Source: Paenibacillus alba
Lineage (GTDB): Bacteria > Bacillota > Bacilli > Paenibacillales > NBRC-103111
Assembly: GCF_013204855.1 (NCBI RefSeq)
Contig: NZ_JABMKZ010000003.1
Coordinates: 186,001 to 250,000 of the forward strand
Length of the DNA stretch: 64,000 nt
Reading direction: 5' to 3'
Shown: positions 62,761-64,000 of the stretch, piece by piece
How the letters are laid out: each line of letters starts with the position of its first letter
Position numbering within the stretch: the stretch's first letter is position 1
Program-made: the position numbers and the translations under genes
The notes under the pieces: model-generated
What the model was told of the DNA's origin: nothing
The model's database searches: none
What the model saw: only the letters and a program-made list of their open reading frames with translations

Positions 62761-63965
62761 AACCGGATTGTTTGATTTTGCGTTTTGGCGAATTGACTCT
62801 AAAAGGGAAAAATCGCAAACGATTTGAGCGCAGCGTAATGGCACAAATTCGTAAGGTTTTAGGGTCTTTTCCCGATTTAAGGTATATTTCTGAATACGGA
62901 CGCGTATATGTGGAGCTAGGGGGAGCAGCTTACGAAGAAGCTTCGGCGGCTTTGCAGCGCGTCTTTGGACTGGCGTCTTTCAGCCCTGCCTATCACGCGC
63001 CGATGGAGGTAGAAGCCATCCAAGAGATCGCTCTGCAGATCATGCAGGCTCTTCCAAAACAACCGAAAACCTTCAAGGTAACGGTACGCAGAGTGAATAA
63101 ATCATTCCCGCTCGATTCGCAGAGAATGAATTATTTGGTAGGCGGGTATGTCCTGCAAGCAAGCCCTGGTTTACAGGTTGATGTGCATCAGCCTGAGGTC
63201 GAGCTTCGCGTAGAGATTCGCGAGGAGCAGGTGCTTTTGTATGCGGAAGTGATTGAGGGGGCAGGCGGCTTCCCGTCCGGAACGAGCGGCAAAGCGCTGC
63301 TAATGCTTTCAGGCGGTATTGACAGCCCAGTTGCCGGATGGCTTGCCATGCGCAAGGGACTTACGATTGAAGCGATTCACTTCCATAGCTTTCCTTACAC
63401 AAGTGAGCGCGCCAAGGAAAAGGTCATTGATCTGGCACATCAGTTGGCTTCTTACACGGACTCGTTGAAGCTTCACCTTGTTCCGTTTACAGAAGTTCAA
63501 ACTTCGATTCACCGCGCTTATCAGGACAATTTATTAGTAACGCTTATAAGAAGAGCGATGTACCGCATCGCAGAGCAAATTGCTGATCGCGAAGGATTGA
63601 ACGGTTTGGTCACCGGAGAAAGCTTAGGACAAGTAGCCAGCCAAACACTGCCAAGCCTGAATGTCATCGGGCGAGTGGTGACATTGCCGCTTTTGCAGCC
63701 GCTGATGATGATGGACAAGCAAGAGATTATTCGTCTGGCCGAATCCATCGGCACTTTTCCAATCTCCATCTTACCTTATGAAGATTGCTGTTCCCTGTTT
63801 CTTCCGCCATCCCCGAGCACGAATCCAAATCTGCGGATGGTTGAGAAAATTGAGAATAGTATGGACTTCTTGCCAGAACTCATCAAGAGAGCCGCAGCGC
63901 AGACAGAAACCATTGAAATTGTTCATGGACAGTTGAAGAAGGTGTCAGACGCGCATTTATTTTAA
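62757..63965 (+). CDS. thiI: tRNA 4-thiouridine synthetase ThiI
   Basis: 402 residues: N-terminal ferredoxin-like and THUMP domains (~1-165), then the PP-loop ATPase LMLSGGIDSPVAGWLA near 182 and GESLGQVASQTLPSL near 285. The C-terminal rhodanese domain of enteric ThiI is absent, as usual in Firmicutes, so the persulfide comes directly from the desulfurase encoded just upstream. It thiolates U8 of tRNA. The gene is complete; nothing is supported in the last 35 bp of the window. Confidence 0.96.
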   Translation: MKPDCLILRFGELTLKGKNRKRFERSVMAQIRKVLGSFPDLRYISEYGRVYVELGGAAYEEASAALQRVFGLASFSPAYHAPMEVEAIQEIALQIMQALPKQPKTFKVTVRRVNKSFPLDSQRMNYLVGGYVLQASPGLQVDVHQPEVELRVEIREEQVLLYAEVIEGAGGFPSGTSGKALLMLSGGIDSPVAGWLAMRKGLTIEAIHFHSFPYTSERAKEKVIDLAHQLASYTDSLKLHLVPFTEVQTSIHRAYQDNLLVTLIRRAMYRIAEQIADREGLNGLVTGESLGQVASQTLPSLNVIGRVVTLPLLQPLMMMDKQEIIRLAESIGTFPISILPYEDCCSLFLPPSPSTNPNLRMVEKIENSMDFLPELIKRAAAQTETIEIVHGQLKKVSDAHLF

Positions 63966-64000
63966 TGCGTTTATCGGCCTTCCGAAGGTGACCCCCGTCG

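Overview
The window is about 64 kb of chromosome from a spore-forming Firmicute of the Paenibacillus type. The evidence is the Bacillus-like housekeeping gene order (yqfC-yqfD-phoH-pgpH-ybeY-dgkA-cdd-era-yqzL-recO ... dnaG-sigA-trmK-nif3), sporulation genes yqfC and yqfD, a secreted protein with a copper-amine-oxidase-N-type repeat domain (very common in Paenibacillus), an RNase P RNA with Firmicute-like ends, strong AAGGAGG ribosome sites, and frequent TTG/GTG starts. No tRNA, rRNA, CRISPR array, prophage or complete insertion sequence was seen.

Layout. 1-10.2 kb: DNA double-strand-break processing, addB (3' part only), addA, sbcD and sbcC. sbcD and sbcC are split by about 670 bp of AT-rich DNA with an inverted repeat and weak antisense ORFs. 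10.2-13.8 kb: an intergenic cluster of short palindromic repeats, a trypsin-fold serine protease and a secreted GH26-like glycosidase. 14.0-30.0 kb: a sugar operon, with a LacI-type regulator behind a duplicated promoter-operator, two ABC permeases, a binding lipoprotein, a cytosolic GH31 enzyme with an extra helical N-terminal domain, a thioesterase-like hydrolase, and two secreted GH31 transglucosylases. The two secreted enzymes match, in order, length and domains, the 3-alpha-isomaltosyltransferase/6-alpha-glucosyltransferase pair (CtsY/CtsZ) that makes the cyclic tetrasaccharide cycloalternan from starch. The cluster therefore looks like an outside-make, inside-digest system: CtsZ and CtsY convert starch to cycloalternan, the importer takes it up (its ATPase must be elsewhere), and the cytosolic GH31 opens and degrades it.

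30.1-37.2 kb: a minus-strand TetR regulator continuous in frame with an FAD oxidoreductase, an RsgA-type GTPase, a small Sm-like protein, a HIT protein, rpsU-yqeY, and the nfeD-floA membrane-domain operon. 37.2-38.05 kb: a gene-poor stretch with a second cluster of the same palindromic repeats. 38.05-53.9 kb: sporulation, RNA-maturation, nucleotide and replication/transcription housekeeping genes. 53.9-64 kb: rnpB, a subtilisin-like protease, YpuI, a GH15 glucoamylase-like enzyme, small proteins, a CNNM/CBS membrane protein with an unusual structured leader, a lytic transglycosylase, and the cysteine desulfurase-ThiI pair for tRNA 4-thiouridine.

The items most worth following up are the cycloalternan-type operon with its helical-domain/GH31 fusion and Cys-nucleophile hydrolase, the TetR-oxidoreductase fusion with an internal ribosome site, the hairpin that separates a Shine-Dalgarno sequence from a TTG start at 59.2 kb, and the dispersed CCTGC...GCAGG repeat family. 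All functional calls are by reading the sequence; no database search was possible.
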